Shown here piece after piece: positions 35,534 to 47,923 of a DNA stretch of 64,000 bases; within the stretch, counting starts at the first letter, position 1; every line of letters begins with the position of its first letter. The notes below the pieces were generated by a model, which was not told where the DNA came from, ran no database searches, and was given only the letters and a program-made list of their open reading frames with translations. The position numbers and the translations under genes were made by a program. Source of the DNA: Spinacia oleracea. Taxonomy: Eukaryota; Streptophyta; Magnoliopsida; Caryophyllales; Amaranthaceae. The stretch spans positions 36,261,247 through 36,325,246 of the forward strand of contig NC_079488.1 in the NCBI RefSeq assembly GCF_020520425.1, read 5' to 3'.

Positions 35534-38500
35534 ATGCAAAGGAAAAGGCCTTTGAATCGTATTAACAAGAACAAGAATATTAGAAAGAAGAACAGAATTA
35601 GTAGCATTAATTTGCGCAAAATAATCCCAGATATTGTTGATTATCTCAAGTCTGATTCTTATTTTTACTCCCACATCATCTCTTCTTCTTCGCCGTCTCA
35701 TCATTCAGCTCCATACGATGTTTTTCTCTCCTCTACAGGTAATTAATTTCATTTTTTTTATAAATTTTCTTGCCTTTTTTTTTTTAGGTAAATTATGTTT
35801 TAGTAATTGATTTGATGTACAATTTTGTTAATTTAATCCTCTATTCTTTAGTGATAATATATGTGTGCCTGTTAAGGATGATTGTAAATTTTGGAACTTT
35901 GGGGATACTTTTAGGGCAAGTTCGACTTATTTTGTCCGAACTTATTCCGTAAAGTGGAGGCAAAGGGTATAATAAATTGGTAATTTGGTATTTTGTTATT
36001 GCGAAATTCATATGAAGAAGTGGAGGCTAAGTATACAATAAATTGGTCTTTTGGAATTTTGTAATTTCAAAATTCTATCGTGGGTCACTGTAAATGGCAA
36101 AGGCTTTCTACAAGTAAATTGGGTTAAGAGTTTGATTGAGTTGATTCTTTCACATGTTACCTAGGTACAAGTAGTTATGGTAGTAGCTAGGCTAAGTCGT
36201 GTCTCAAATAATTGTGATAGATGGTTGCGGGCTTAGGCAATTCTCTAGGTACAATCGGTGCTACTCTCTCCGTCCTTAATTGTTTGCCCTATGCATCAAT
36301 AGTGCTTTATTAAGAATTGGTTGTGTAGAATTGAAAAGAGACAAAAGCAGTGGGCCAAACGTATTTTGTGTGAGAGTTAAGTTGAGGTCCCATGAGCTAT
36401 TGTAATGGAGCAATATCTAAGGACCGTCTAAAATGGCAAATGAAGCGAACAAAAAGTGACAGAGGGAGTATGACACTACTTTTTTTTGCTCCATATGGCG
36501 CTTCCAAATGAGCAAATCTTAAAAAATAAGTCTTTTCACGGTCTAACCGGTTGTATGGTAAAGACTCTTCGAGAATAGGATTGTAGGATCGGAGTTGGGA
36601 TGCGGAAGATACAAAGTTGTCAAACAATGCAATCCCTAGTAGAAAAACTTAGATGTGGTACGTTGTTACATGGTATTTTGGATGTATAGGTGTGGAATCT
36701 CATTGTTCTAATATGGACCTTTTACACCTTTTGGTGATACATAGTTGTGGTGGTATACTAGTATGTCTTACTCCGTATGATGTTACTTCAAATGACGTGT
36801 GGTTGTCTATGACATTATTGTGATGCGCAGAATTGGGTACCCCTCGAAAAGTAATTTGTCATTACTGGAAAGAACCTGTGGTTGTTTGTGGCAGTTCTTT
36901 ATAGCAACTATTCTACGATTGGCCTAGTACGGGGAGACACAAAATTTAGAACTAACAATCATTTTAAACCTTTCGCTGTGTTAATTGCCTTACATTCAGA
37001 ACGATGAATAAAATCAACAACGTATTATATTATGGAGTTGCTATTGCTGCTTCAGTTTGCTAGATTAGTGCCCGTTTGGTGTTTAACTAGCTTAGTGTAG
37101 GTAAACTGTATTGCTTGTGATATTTTCTCTTTGTACGTATGGACAAATTGTCCCTTGAGTAATGCACTGATAATTCCCCTAGAAAAATATGGAACTTCTG
37201 CTTATTTCATAGTAGAAGGAAGCAATGACGTACAACTTCGGTCATTGGTCATAGCGTGGGGTGAGATTAATAGAAAGGATTCTAGTCATGTCACTGGATT
37301 GTTCATCTGTTTCGTATAATGTCAATTTTGGTTGCTCTTAAGTATCGTACTGTCAATTACTGACTAGATGTGGTCATGTGGATCACTTTAGCTTGTCATG
37401 TCACCTTACATCCACCCCTATAGTGATGGGGGGAAAAAGTGAGTAATGGAATTAGTTAAATGTTAATTACGTTGTAACATTCTGCGATGCATCTGGAATT
37501 TCTGTTATCAATTTTGTACGAGCTTCCTATTGTATGAGATTGGTTTAAGATTTATGTTCGTTATGTGCGTTTAATCGTTATGTTCGTTTTAGATTACATG
37601 AATGCCGGTCTTGTTAAAACACTTCCTTTTTGCACGGGTGTAAATAGACACAGGTGAACCCATTTTGGCAAATAAGGAGCGAGCGGTGGAGAAGCTGGAG
37701 GAATACCTTAAATCTGATACCTACCTGTACACTCCTTTGGAAGGCACTCAACATCGTGATAGTTTTGCGGTGAAAACTGTCATTCCTCCTCCAAGAGGTA
37801 CGGCACATATCCTTTTGTTTGAAAATGTGAGTTTTCAAACGTTATTTGCTGGAAAGTCATGCAGATTAAAGTGCTTCATAGTATTCCCAGAACTTTTAAT
37901 ATGACAGTCCGAATTACACTGGACCTTAAAGAATAATTCTTAAGGTGGGGCTTTCGTACACCGCCTTTCAACAAGGAAAAACAATATAATGGTAATTTCC
38001 ATTGTGTGTTGTTCCTTAAATCTGAATGTTCTGTCCCACTTTTTATGTTTTACATTTGTGCTGATCCTTCTTATTGGTTCATGTTATAATTAAAGCCCCA
38101 CCGATAGCTAAATTTTTTACACTCCACAAACATTAAGGAGTATAATTGAACCAATAAAATTTTGTGGGGTTGAATTGTTATCAAAAACAGATTTTAGATT
38201 TTCCTCAAAAAAAATAAAAAATAAAAAAAAGAAGTAGATTTTAGATTATGGAATTTTGCAGAAGCCTGAAAAGCCACCTCATTCAGAGCTATCTTAAAGA
38301 AAAGCTTGTGTAGGCCGTTTATTCCTTACGACAATTTAAGCCAGTTTAAATACTAAAAGATCATTTCACTACAAGAATTTGTATCTTTAACGACAACCTA
38401 ATTACGACGGGTTAAAAATCCCGTCGCAAAAGCCTTTTTTGACGGGGCTAACAACCAAACAAAGACGGGAACAGCCGTCGCAAATGTGTTTTACGACGTG

Positions 38501-39519
38501 TTAACGACGGGATTTTCCATTAACGACGGCCCCTTTTTATGACGGGTTTGCGACAGGAAATCCCGTCATTAATCAATGATTATTGGTCTTTAGCGACGGA
38601 TTTCCTGTTTTTAATGGTACAATTTTTTGTAGTGTTTACATTCATATATCTAGTGTCTGATTTATATATGTTCGGTTCATATTACTCCGTAATATTTCAT
38701 TGTAGTGTGCAACTGTGTATTAATAAAACTTGGTACAGCAATGGGTCGCTTGGATATCGTTTGCGTAATGAAAACTTATGTTACCAGTTTTTAGAGCATA
38801 TTAGATGCACCCTAGTGCAAGGTGCACCAAATTCTTATTTATAATGGGTGTACAATAAATATTGTACACCGGAGTAAAAGTTAACTCAAAATGCTTAAAA
38901 GTTACATTTATATATGTAAAAGTTATCTATTTTTTAATGATAAATTTTTTCATTTGAATCAAAATTATTTCTTCAAAATCACTAATAATGTATAAACTAA
39001 TTATTTAACCCTTTAAAATGTTTATCTATCAACTCTTTATTTTTATAATATAAAAGTTACCGAAAAATAAGTTAAAGTTACAAAAAACTGCATAAAAGCC
39101 ATCTTGGTGTACAATAAATTTATTGTACACCTTGTGCGCGCAAGACCTTTTGTTCTCACATTTTCTCCTTACACATGAGGAGAAAATGTTGTAGGAACCA
39201 CCAATGGGCATAAAAATACCCTTGGGTGTACTGGTGCACCCGGGTTCACCTACTAATTTTCAACCAGTTTGTGACTTTGTTCTCCCGTTATTTGCAGAAG
39301 AGGAACTGCAATTTATGAGAGTAACTAGTACAGTCTCATCCGAAAAGATTGCCTGGCAGGCAAAAAAAGTAGCAGAAAAATCTGTGCTTAAGAAGCGTGG
39401 GGATCAAGTCTCAAATGGTTATCCTCATGATGCAAGTGTTGTATTTCCTAAAACTCCAGGACTTCAGGAAGTGAATAAGCAAGCAGCTCGCAGAAGCAGT
39501 CGGTTATCAACAATCTCAG
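35534..39519 (+). CDS. Unknown plant gene with two YLKSDxYxY motifs (3 exons seen, 3' end uncertain)
   Basis: Exon 1 is 35534-35738 (first ATG; the frame upstream is open only from a TTG). Exon 2 is 37654-37797 and exon 3 is 39298-39519. All borders are AG...GT and all introns are phase 1, so the joined frame stays open. The predicted product has a very basic N-terminus (residues 1-25, KRKR/KNK-rich, probably a nuclear signal). Motif one is VDYLKSDSYFY in exon 1 and motif two is EEYLKSDTYLY in exon 2. An Arg/Ser-rich tail follows (ARRSSRLS). The end is unresolved: reading on into the intron stops at 39557. Splicing to an acceptor at 41209/41210 gives an immediate stop. Splicing to the acceptor just before 41151 adds a short frame to 41311. 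I do not recognise the family; a plant-specific nuclear protein is my inference. Confidence 0.65.
36264..36468. mobile_element. Stowaway-like MITE in intron 1
   Basis: Termini CTCTCTCCGTCC and GTGACAGAGGGAG are flanked by TA (36262-36263 and 36469-36470), 205 bp. It is more diverged than the copy at 29962. Confidence 0.75.
38367..38634. mobile_element. Short CACTA-derived MITE in intron 2
   Basis: Starts CACTACAAGAATTTG and ends AATTTTTTGTAGTG, 268 bp, with TTT target duplication (38364-38366 and 38635-38637). Subterminal CCCGTCGCAAA and ACGACGG motifs are dense. It has no coding capacity. Confidence 0.9.
38806..39240. repeat. Repeat with two GGTGTACAAT palindromes
   Basis: Near-identical palindromes GGTGTACAATAAATATTG... 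(38847-38870) and GGTGTACAATAAATTTATTG... (39106-39131) flank an AT-rich core. GGTGCACC motifs lie outside both (38821 and 39233). This suggests a MITE-like unit ending about 60 bp upstream of exon 3. No target duplication was established. Confidence 0.45.
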
Positions 39520-39858
39520 GTTCTTTTCATTCAAATACATTATGCTTTGCTCCATAAAAATTATCATTATGTACTTCCAGATTCTGAATGTATAGAAAGA
39601 TATACAAGTACCTAGTGGCAGTTGAGTAGTTTCCTAAGAGGAAATCTATACGTGGTTCTTAGGAAATAAGTGTGTGATCAGCTGTGGCAAAACCATGTAC
39701 AAGGGCTAATTCCTTTAGTTTCTCGTCTGGTCCTATTAATTGGGACATTATGTGCACTCTTGATTGAGCTCTTGATTTTGTGTTGGGTTAACGATAAATG
39801 TTCGTTGTAGCATTGTACGTGTGGGTGGCGGTTTGGGGTGGGGTGACTAGGGAACTTA

Positions 39859-39986
39859 GGCCCTGTTCTTATGAGCTTTATTTGGCTTGACTTAGGCCGA
39901 GCCAAAATGAACTGAACTGAATGGAGCTAACTGAACTGCAATGGACAACTGCATGGAACTGAAATAAAGTCCAAAAGAACAAGACC
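39859..39986. mobile_element. Tourist-like (PIF/Harbinger) MITE
   Basis: Termini GGCCCTGTTCTT and AAGAACAAGACC are flanked by TTA on both sides (39856-39858 and 39987-39989), 128 bp. The TTA target is the hallmark of PIF/Harbinger elements. Confidence 0.8.
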
Positions 39987-40659
39987 TTAAACAAGTATTA
40001 ATTTAAAGCCCTTCCATAATAGCCAACTGGCTCAATATTGGAGGATGCATGAAGCATTTAATACCATGTGGTATGAAATATGGATCCCCCTATTTGATTC
40101 CACGGCCTTAACAAATTATTAAAATTAGGGATGATATTGCGTGGTGGCATTTGAAAAGGGAGCAAATAAGATTTTGTGGTAAGAGAAGTTACAAGTCACT
40201 CTCAAAGTGGGAATACCAGAGAGCTTGAAAGTGTTAGCCGCAAGAAGTGATAAAAAAGAGTAATTTTGGTTCGGCATCCTATTGGAAGGTCAATAGGTCA
40301 TAGATCCCTTATTGAGACCACAAACATAGATTAGCATTAGAGCTAGTAGGGAGAGTGTTAGCCTCCAACTTTTTGGTCCCGTATACTGTGTTACGGAGTA
40401 TATTTTAGTAAGGCTGGTGAAATACATGATAGGCAAGGCTGATTGAATTGTTTTCCTTCGCATTTGAAAAGGTTTTCACCTCACATAAAAAAAAACTGGT
40501 GTCTTAATTGATTCACTAAAAGATCTTCCGGTGTATTGAGGCCTTGTTCCAAATACAGGTCAATATGATTTTGTGTAAATTGTGGGGCTTAAATCTTATG
40601 TAGTATGATCCAAGCTTAAACGAAATATTAGTATATGGTATTGTCCAAGATTAGTGTGT

Positions 40660-40856
40660 GTTCTATTCGACTTATTTTGACTTATTTTAGACAAAATAAG
40701 TCCAGATAAGAAAAAATAAGTTTTTTTCCATACATTTTCACGCATAAATAAGTTTATTTCAGACAAAATAAGTTTTTTTCAAATAAAAATTCAGATAAGT
40801 TAAGTTAAATTCAGATAAGTTAAGTTAAGTTCAGACAAAATAAATCGAATAAAACG
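40660..40856. repeat. Inverted-repeat unit of GACTTATTTTG type
   Basis: Left edge GTTCTATTCGACTTATTTTG and right edge CAAAATAAATCGAATAAAAC are inverted, with several AAATAAGTC-type repeats between. It is probably a MITE of unknown class. A related piece appears near 35930-35950. Confidence 0.6.
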
Positions 40857-41001
40857 GAGCCAGTTATCTCTAAATTGGTAGTTCTTGAATCAGTAAATAC
40901 TTACCCAAATTCACCCCTCCCCCTCCGCTAACCAAATTATGGTCATCACAAGCATACCAAAAACCATTGTTGTGCCCTTATGTATAAACTATTGACCTCG
41001 A

Positions 41002-41040
<39 letters not shown>
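41002..41040. repeat. (ATG)n microsatellite
   Basis: Thirteen uninterrupted trinucleotides, in the last intron or 3' flank of the unknown gene. Confidence 0.97.
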
Positions 41041-41311
41041 TTTTTCTTTCACTGATACTTCATACATTTCACTAATACTCCGTGCAAATAATGCAATGCT
41101 AAAATGTCGACGTTCCTTGTTCTATGTGATTTTCTTCTTCTGTGTTCCAGTGTTGACTTTTGAGGATAAAGATTCTTGTTTTATTGGTTCTTTGTGCAGG
41201 TTAATTGGTACGGGAATGGTACATAAACAAGTCTTCATGAATTACATCGCCATAACTAGCAGCAATTTCAGTATGTACATGTGCTTAGTATTCTCATACT
41301 GTATTCTCTGA

Positions 41312-42271
41312 TGTATTATGTATTATCTACATGTAATTTATACTCTGTAGAATGTAAGATGCCGAATGTTCCACCATGTTATCTCGAATCATCGAATGGG
41401 ACATTGAACGTAACTGATGTAAGATGATATTAGTACATAGCTTTGGTGTAGACTTTGTTGATTTACAACATTGAGCAGACTTTGTACATCGTATCTAAGA
41501 TTGTTAACGGTACACTTCGTGTCTTCGTGTATATCGGTTCTCTCAAATCTAAGTCCCTAGTTGTGTAGTGGCAGGCACAAACTAGAAATCTATAGAGCAT
41601 AGTTCATCATGTCACATCTGCCCAAGTACATTTACTAAAATTGGTGTGAAGAAACCCCCTTATCTAAAAAAGGTCAAAGGGGCTGGCTACTAACCCGGTT
41701 ATTTCGTGTCTGGTTCGTGTTTAGTTGTTATGTTCGGTTAACTTTGTTGAGTTCTACTTTATCGTGTCAAATCTACCACTAGAAGTTATCGGAAACAAGG
41801 TATTAAAAGGGTTAACTTTGTTGAGTTCTACTTTATTGTGTCAAATTTGCCACTAGAAGTCATCGGAAACAAGGTATTAAACATCACGAGAGTACTCTTA
41901 ACTAAAAGAAAATGAATAAACCTGATCTCAATTCAATAATAACAAAAGTGACCGAAAAATGTTTTTGTTAAGCTTAGTTCTTTTCACCTTAATTATTTTT
42001 ATTGTTTATCAGATCAGAGCATACATGAAAAGGCAAAAAATACTTAGAGATTCAGACCAAAACAAATTAGGCGAAGAGAACTAAGATTTTATTCATTTGA
42101 TCAGTAGGGAAGCACTAACCATCTCACACATATCGAATGTAGATTCGATTTAACGACTCTATTTATTAGATAACGGCGTTGTAAATTATGCGTGATATTA
42201 TTGTCTATTAATTTGGAAATGAATGAAGATGTTAAGCAGTCTTAATCAACATAAAACGAGTGGTTAGTAGT
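41312..42271. other. 3' flank / intergenic
   Basis: AT-rich, possibly including the 3'-UTR of the unknown gene at the left. It contains a 74-bp tandem duplication (41736-41883, GGTTAACTTTGTTGAGTTC start). No gene was seen. Confidence 0.5.
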
Positions 42272-42280
42272 AGTCTTACT

Positions 42281-42464
42281 TTTTTTTTTTTGGTTCTACT
42301 ACGAGGAGTTCCCACCGCCTTCGGCGAGGTAATCTCCCGTGGGAGTTTGCATGGGTACCTCGATGGGCAGCATCCCTCCCAGTTGAGATTTTTTCCATTC
42401 CCAAGGCTCGAACCCGAGACCTTGGTTAAGGAGCAAGAGGCCCTTAACCACTCATGCCAACCTC
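42281..42464 (-). mobile_element. tRNA-derived SINE
   Basis: Read on the - strand, the 5' end carries box A (TTGGCATGAGTGGTTAAGGG) and box B (GGTCTCGGGTTCGAGCC, 42405-42421), the RNA polymerase III promoter pair. The 3' end is an A11 tail (42281-42291). A perfect 9-bp target duplication AGTCTTACT flanks it (42272-42280 and 42465-42473). The 184-bp length is typical for plant SINEs, and it is moved by LINE machinery in trans. Confidence 0.93.
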
Positions 42465-42473
42465 AGTCTTACT

Positions 42474-45400
42474 AGATGGAGGGAGTGATGCTAAATTGGT
42501 AAATAGTTGGGCAAAAAAGAGAAGGTGTACTCACTTAGTTTGAAGTCAGATCAGAAGAGTTCAACAAAGGAAATTCCCCATGTGAAGACCATGTGGAACT
42601 TGGATTTCCTCTCATTGCAATTTGCCAAAGCCAACCCCAAATTTTAAAGAACATTTGCGCCTGCTCTTTTTTTTCTGCCTTTGAGGTCCCACTTTCTCCC
42701 TTTCTTTCATCTTGTTTCCTCAATCCCGCCAATTATCTATTGTGAGAAGATAAAAAAAAGCAAATGATGTAGACAGAATTCGATATTTTTCTTACATAGA
42801 AGATACGAAGTCAAATAATAAATATCATTCTTATATAATTTTAATCGACTTGATGTGTTATAAGAAGCATAGGACTTTTAATCGACTTGATGTGTTATAA
42901 GTTGAACCTTAAAGAGAACGTACCAAAGGGTTTTTTTCCCCTAAACTCGCGTAGCATACACATGGACTTTTATTGTTCATATAGTGACTATAATAAATTA
43001 AACACCAAATTTTTTAGATATAGTAACCATTTTTTGAATCAACCCTTTGTTTTCAGAAGTGAATTGTGACTAAAAATCACTGTAATAAGTGATTTACGTT
43101 TATTTTTTCTGAAATAAGTGAAAGGGGACACACCCTGTAATAAACCAAAATTTAAAAATTCGAAAATCTAAAAATAAATTATACTCCGTACATCTAATAT
43201 CTAGCCTCTATACGCACTCACTAAAAGATGGGAGTGTATTTATCAATTGTCAATTGTCTAATTTGAAATTGCTTTTTGTATAGTACTTTACATGTATAAA
43301 CTATATAGCAAAAAATAGCAAAAGAATAATAAAATAATAATAAATAATTGGTTTCTAAAAAGGGTAATTAAATGCTTGGTAGTGACCTTATGTGTGTCAA
43401 TAATAAGACCAACAAGGTCTTTCACACTTGTGTTCTCTATCAGTCGTCAACTCGTCATACTATGAGTAGTTTGGGTCACTTGATTTTCCTATTTTTCTTC
43501 TCCCCTTAATCACTTCTCTAGATTTGCATTATTCATTGATTTGATCCAATTTGTATTGTCAATTATATGTATTTATAAATTCGGCTGTCTAATATTTTTT
43601 TTTTCTTAGTACTCACATGGCTTGAAAGACTTGGTTTAGCTGAGAGAATTGTACGGAAAGTTGAAAGTTTTGTTTCAATCATCCCTTTAATTACTTCCCT
43701 CTTAATCAATCGGTTAATCTCCTATTAGATCGTCTTATTATACTTATGTAAGTCAGGGCCGTTTCCGGCAATTTAGAGGCACTGTGCTAAATGACACGTA
43801 TGACTCCTTACCAACTGGGACAAGAATCACATAATGCTTAACAAAGCAGTTGTTAAATATAATGTTGGTTCTTGGGGGTTTAACAAACAAAATTTCTTTT
43901 TGGGCCCTAAAATTTTGTGGCACGGTGCTGTAGATCCGGTTGGATCACCCTTTAGCTGGCCATGATGTAAGTACTATGTATGATCAGTGGTGGATTTTGA
44001 ACAACTTTACAGGGGCCAGTAGAAGAATATATTGAGCAATATAATATGTAATTTATACAATTAAGTTAAAATAATAGGGAGCATAACTATAAATAAAATA
44101 CTGAAATTTCCGCCGGGGGGGGGGGGGGTACCACCCTAGCCATCAAGAAGATCAGTCATTGGTGGGTAGAAAATGGGTGACATGACGTGTGATTTGGAAG
44201 TTAAATAAATGTCGGTCTTACAAGCTTTTGTATTATTCAATTACAATTCAGATATAGTCTCTTATTAAATCGTGCGTCACTAATTTAATTGTCTAATGTT
44301 AGCTAGGGAGGAAATGAGTGATGTGGCCATGTAGTTTGACAGTTTACTAACTATTACGTTATCTTTTACAATAATTTGTAATTTGAGATATGTATATATA
44401 ATATATACAACGATCATTTTTTTTTTACTATTATGATGCATAGTACAATGTTTTTACATAAGATAGGTTTCTTAGATTTTTCTTAAAATTTTAATATCAC
44501 ATTAGTGGTGTTCAGAAAAATGCCATGTGAAAGAAAAGAGATATTTTAATAGTTAACCTATTCGTATGAAAGACCATAATCTTATTCTGATACATAGGTT
44601 TTATTATTTGAGGTCATCACGTTTAACTATTGCTATATTACTATCTTATGTTATTTTTTCACGCTTGATTCTCAAATGAATAGAAAGCACAAACAAACAG
44701 AAACATATTCTCAAATGAATAGAACGCATAAACAAACAGAAACATATACACCCGTACACACAATGTCTAAAATTAACCTACCGTCGATATTTTAAGTTGT
44801 CAAACATTAAGTTCTCTATAGACTCGAAATAACTAACACATCAAAGACTGCCAATCAATCAATCACTAAGACCTTTACCCACGAAATTTATCACATACCA
44901 AATGAACATTCCACTTTATGTCTAAATGTGTAAGGGTTTGACAAATCTGTCACAAAGCATATGGTTATCTACCAAAATCAAGAAAAGGTCATATTACATG
45001 ACAAAAATAAATGAACCAAATATGTATTGGCCTATTAACATTGAACGCTTGTGTATGATGTATTATATTCAAATTTTCATTCCCTCTGTTTGTCCTCGTG
45101 ACTTATTCACACAAAAAAAAGAAAACTAAACTTATATTAACATGTTTTTGCTGACATAGATTAAAACGAAAGGACGCTAGGTTGTAGTTTGTAAATTTTT
45201 TTTAAAGGAAAATGAATTCACTAAAAAAGAGTCAAGTACAAAAGAAATACAGATCAAACAAATACATGAAAAGTTGAATCAAATAAAGGTTTCCTTCATC
45301 AAAACTGTGGTTGTTGAATAAATCTTGCATTGTATAACGTCTTCCGTATATAACGCTGGAACATGCAGCCTTTTCTAAGAGAGGGTACAACGATCTATTG

Positions 45401-46304
45401 TAGACGCGAGGATGATTTCCACTTGATTCATCTGAATGTACTCGGAAAATTGATATATATTGCGATCCCGCATAAAACTTTACCAACGAACTAATTCTAC
45501 ATAAATTCATTACGAGTGAACGACAAACCAAACATATTAAAACTAACTCCACTATAGAAAGACTAACCCATAAAGACGAACTCCGCTAGTTTTTAGTTTG
45601 TACCAGTAAGAAGTAACAAAAGTTGGGTTTGCACAAGATTGGGGAAACCCCAAAATTATTATTGTTGGATGACTAAAATTTGAAATAATTTTGGCATGTC
45701 CTCCAGGGCTTGGGGTTGTGGGCCATAGCCCACCCATGTGCCTGCATGTGCTGTGTCTTTCTATTAAAGGCCCACCATTTTCTCTTTAACAAAATAAATG
45801 GTTGTGTTTTCAGCACTTTTCTTCTCCTTCTCATATTCCATCCTTTCTTCTTCATTGTTTATTTCAACCCCAACTCAACAATTTTTATTCTAAGGTATGA
45901 AATCATCACCCTTTTTTTCTTATATTCTTTGGTATTTTTCTATACAACATCGAAACAATAATTAATAACGCATGATTTTTTGTAGTATTATTTTGTATAA
46001 CACAATATTATTATTCTTTAAGTTAATTTGTTTATAGATGTATCAAAAGTTTGTATACATATATAAGTATATGATGTATCACATTCACATATGTTTGTTC
46101 TTTGAAGTAAAAACATATGCACATTTTCAAAACTGGCCGAGACAGTTGGTTAACTATAGTATCTGAAGCGGTTGTATCTTGCATTGTACTGAAACCTTCA
46201 AGTGGAAAAACTATATATACAACAAAACTTCATTCACATGCATTATTTAATTATACTATGGTTTTCTTCTATATATTAACATGCATTTTGAATCTATTTA
46301 CAGA
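42474..46304. other. Long intergenic stretch
   Basis: AT-rich with no supported gene. It contains a G14 run (44115-44128) and a 39-bp tandem duplication at 44671-44748. A repeat-like GC-richer piece lies at 43755-44130. The frame at 45232-45552 (-) has no recognisable domain. The last part (about 45750-46303) probably holds the promoter and a 5'-UTR intron of the next gene, from a donor AG/GTATGA near 45893 to the acceptor TTTACAG at 46297-46303. Confidence 0.45.
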
Positions 46305-46546
46305 ATGCAAAATCATAACTCACTCAAGAAAGAGTTCTACAAGAAATGGATAACAAGTCTTCAAATATGCAACTTCGTCTCGAAACCGAAAATGAACTTG
46401 TTGGAAAGGAAGAAAGTGATAAAACTATCAGCTGACTTAGCCATGGCTTCCACGTCTCGAAAGCGAACGTGGAGCCGTGCCCTCATCACCAAGGCTACTA
46501 AAAACCGCGAAACCGGGACTTTGGCTAAGCAAATCTTGGGTGACAT

Positions 46547-46613
<67 letters not shown>

Positions 46614-47015
46614 CCAACAACAACAACAACAACAACAACACCAACAACAACAACAACAACAACAACACCACCAACAACAACAACAAAAACAACAAGAATG
46701 CATAAATCACGAGCGATTTTCGTTCGAAGAAATAGTCATAATAATAATAATACTCCAAGGAAGAAGATATGCAAGTCATGGTCTAAGAGACATGGATGTA
46801 AAAATAAAAAGGTGAAAGCTAAAGCTAGGTCAATGGCAAAGAGAATGGTGGAGAAGAGAAGAGAAATACTAAAAGGGTTAATACCAGGAGGAGAATACAT
46901 TATGGATGAATATTCTTTGGTTAAAGAAACACTTGACTATGTTGTCTCACTTCAAGCTCAAGTTCATGTAATGCAACATCTTGCAAATTATCCTCAACTC
47001 TTTTATTATTCTTAA
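46305..47015 (+). CDS. Atypical bHLH protein, IBH1-like
   Basis: The predicted protein is 236 aa. Residues 1-60 carry the IBH1-type N-terminal domain (EFYKKWITSLQ, then ERKKVIKLSADLAMAST and WSRALI). Residues 82-130 are a Thr tract (44 Thr, 4 Pro, 1 Lys). About 175-227 form a helix-loop-helix (AKRMVEKRREILKGLIPGG, then YSLVKETLDYVVSLQAQV). The basic region lacks the His-Glu-Arg set needed for E-box contact, so like IBH1 and its relatives it should act as a non-DNA-binding partner that antagonises growth-promoting bHLHs in brassinosteroid/gibberellin control of cell elongation. That role is family knowledge. I chose Met 46305 because it fits the family N-terminus and follows a strong splice acceptor; an in-frame ATG at 46281 also exists. 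It is single-exon in the coding part, as usual for this family. Confidence 0.88.
46548..46694 (+). repeat. (ACA)n microsatellite coding for polythreonine
   Basis: Pattern T22-P-T8-P-T8-PP-T4-K-TT, almost purely ACA codons with CCA interruptions. It lies between the N-terminal domain and the HLH. Opposite-strand poly-Cys and poly-Leu frames are artefacts of this repeat. Confidence 0.97.
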
Positions 47016-47170
47016 TTAATTAATTAATTAATTAGAATTATTTACCCATAAAATATTAATTATATATAGTGTTATTTATATATGTTTTTAGCCATTTAGG
47101 GATAATATTGAGTAATTTGGGGATTAATTTTGTAGCTTAATTAGTTATTGTTTAACCTACTATTTATATA

Positions 47171-47429
47171 CTTCATCCGTTTTTAAATAGTTGCACTGTT
47201 TTGACTTTCACGTTTGCCAACGGATAACTTTGATCATCAATACTTATAATTATGTATTAGTAAAAATTATAAAAAGTTTGATATATTTAAAATATATATT
47301 AAAACAAACCTAATAATATTTTGTATAATAATTTTTAGTTTTATTTATTAGTTGAAAATTTAGGTCAAAGCAAGATAAGTGAATAGTGTCGAAAATCAAA
47401 ATGGTGCAACTATTTAGGAAAGAAGGAAA
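47171..47429. mobile_element. Degenerate Stowaway-like MITE
   Basis: Left edge CTTCATCCGTTTTTAAATAG and right edge CTATTTAGGAAAGAAGGAAAT pair as diverged inverted termini next to TA. The matching inner blocks GTTGCAC and GTGCAAC, and GACTTTCA, support it. It lies in the 3' flank of the bHLH gene. Confidence 0.6.
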
Positions 47430-47923
47430 TATATATATGTAAATTTGCGACTAAATTAATATTAGTCATGTATAAAAGGGTGAAATTGTATGGAAGTCCA
47501 CTAGGCAAAAATATAAGGCTAGCTTTATTAATTTACAACTTTTTCTTTTAGGATTTATTTTAATTATTTCTTTCATGGACTTCATAGGTTGTAGGCTTGT
47601 AGGCTTGTAGCCTTGTAGGAGTCGTTTTAATTTCATTCATGGTCTATCCTTGTTTCATTTTTGTAAAAGCATTTCCAATTTAATTTCCCGATCTTGGATT
47701 GTTTAGAACATTTTGGAGGCGATGTTCCAGGTTTACTTACAATTTCCCGATCTTGGATTGTTTAGAACATTTTGGAGACGTGTACACACTTGAGTAATTA
47801 AAAAAAGGTTAATCGAAACAACTATGCATCATTTACAAACAAGCAATTAGCATGTTATTTTGATGTGAACTGAACTTAATATTACTTAATTGAAATAAAT
47901 GGAGTAATAATACAAGTAATTAA
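47430..47923. other. Intergenic with a 57-bp duplication
   Basis: CAATTTCCCGATCTTGGATT blocks recur at about 47678 and 47740. A TTGTAGGC mini-repeat lies at 47590-47620. No gene was seen. Confidence 0.5.

Noticed and set aside
45232-45552. 106-residue frame on the - strand
   Set aside because: No recognisable domain, AT-rich, no promoter or splice context.
46437-46779. Poly-Cys and poly-Leu frames on the - strand
   Set aside because: They are the reverse complement of the ACA repeat in the bHLH gene.
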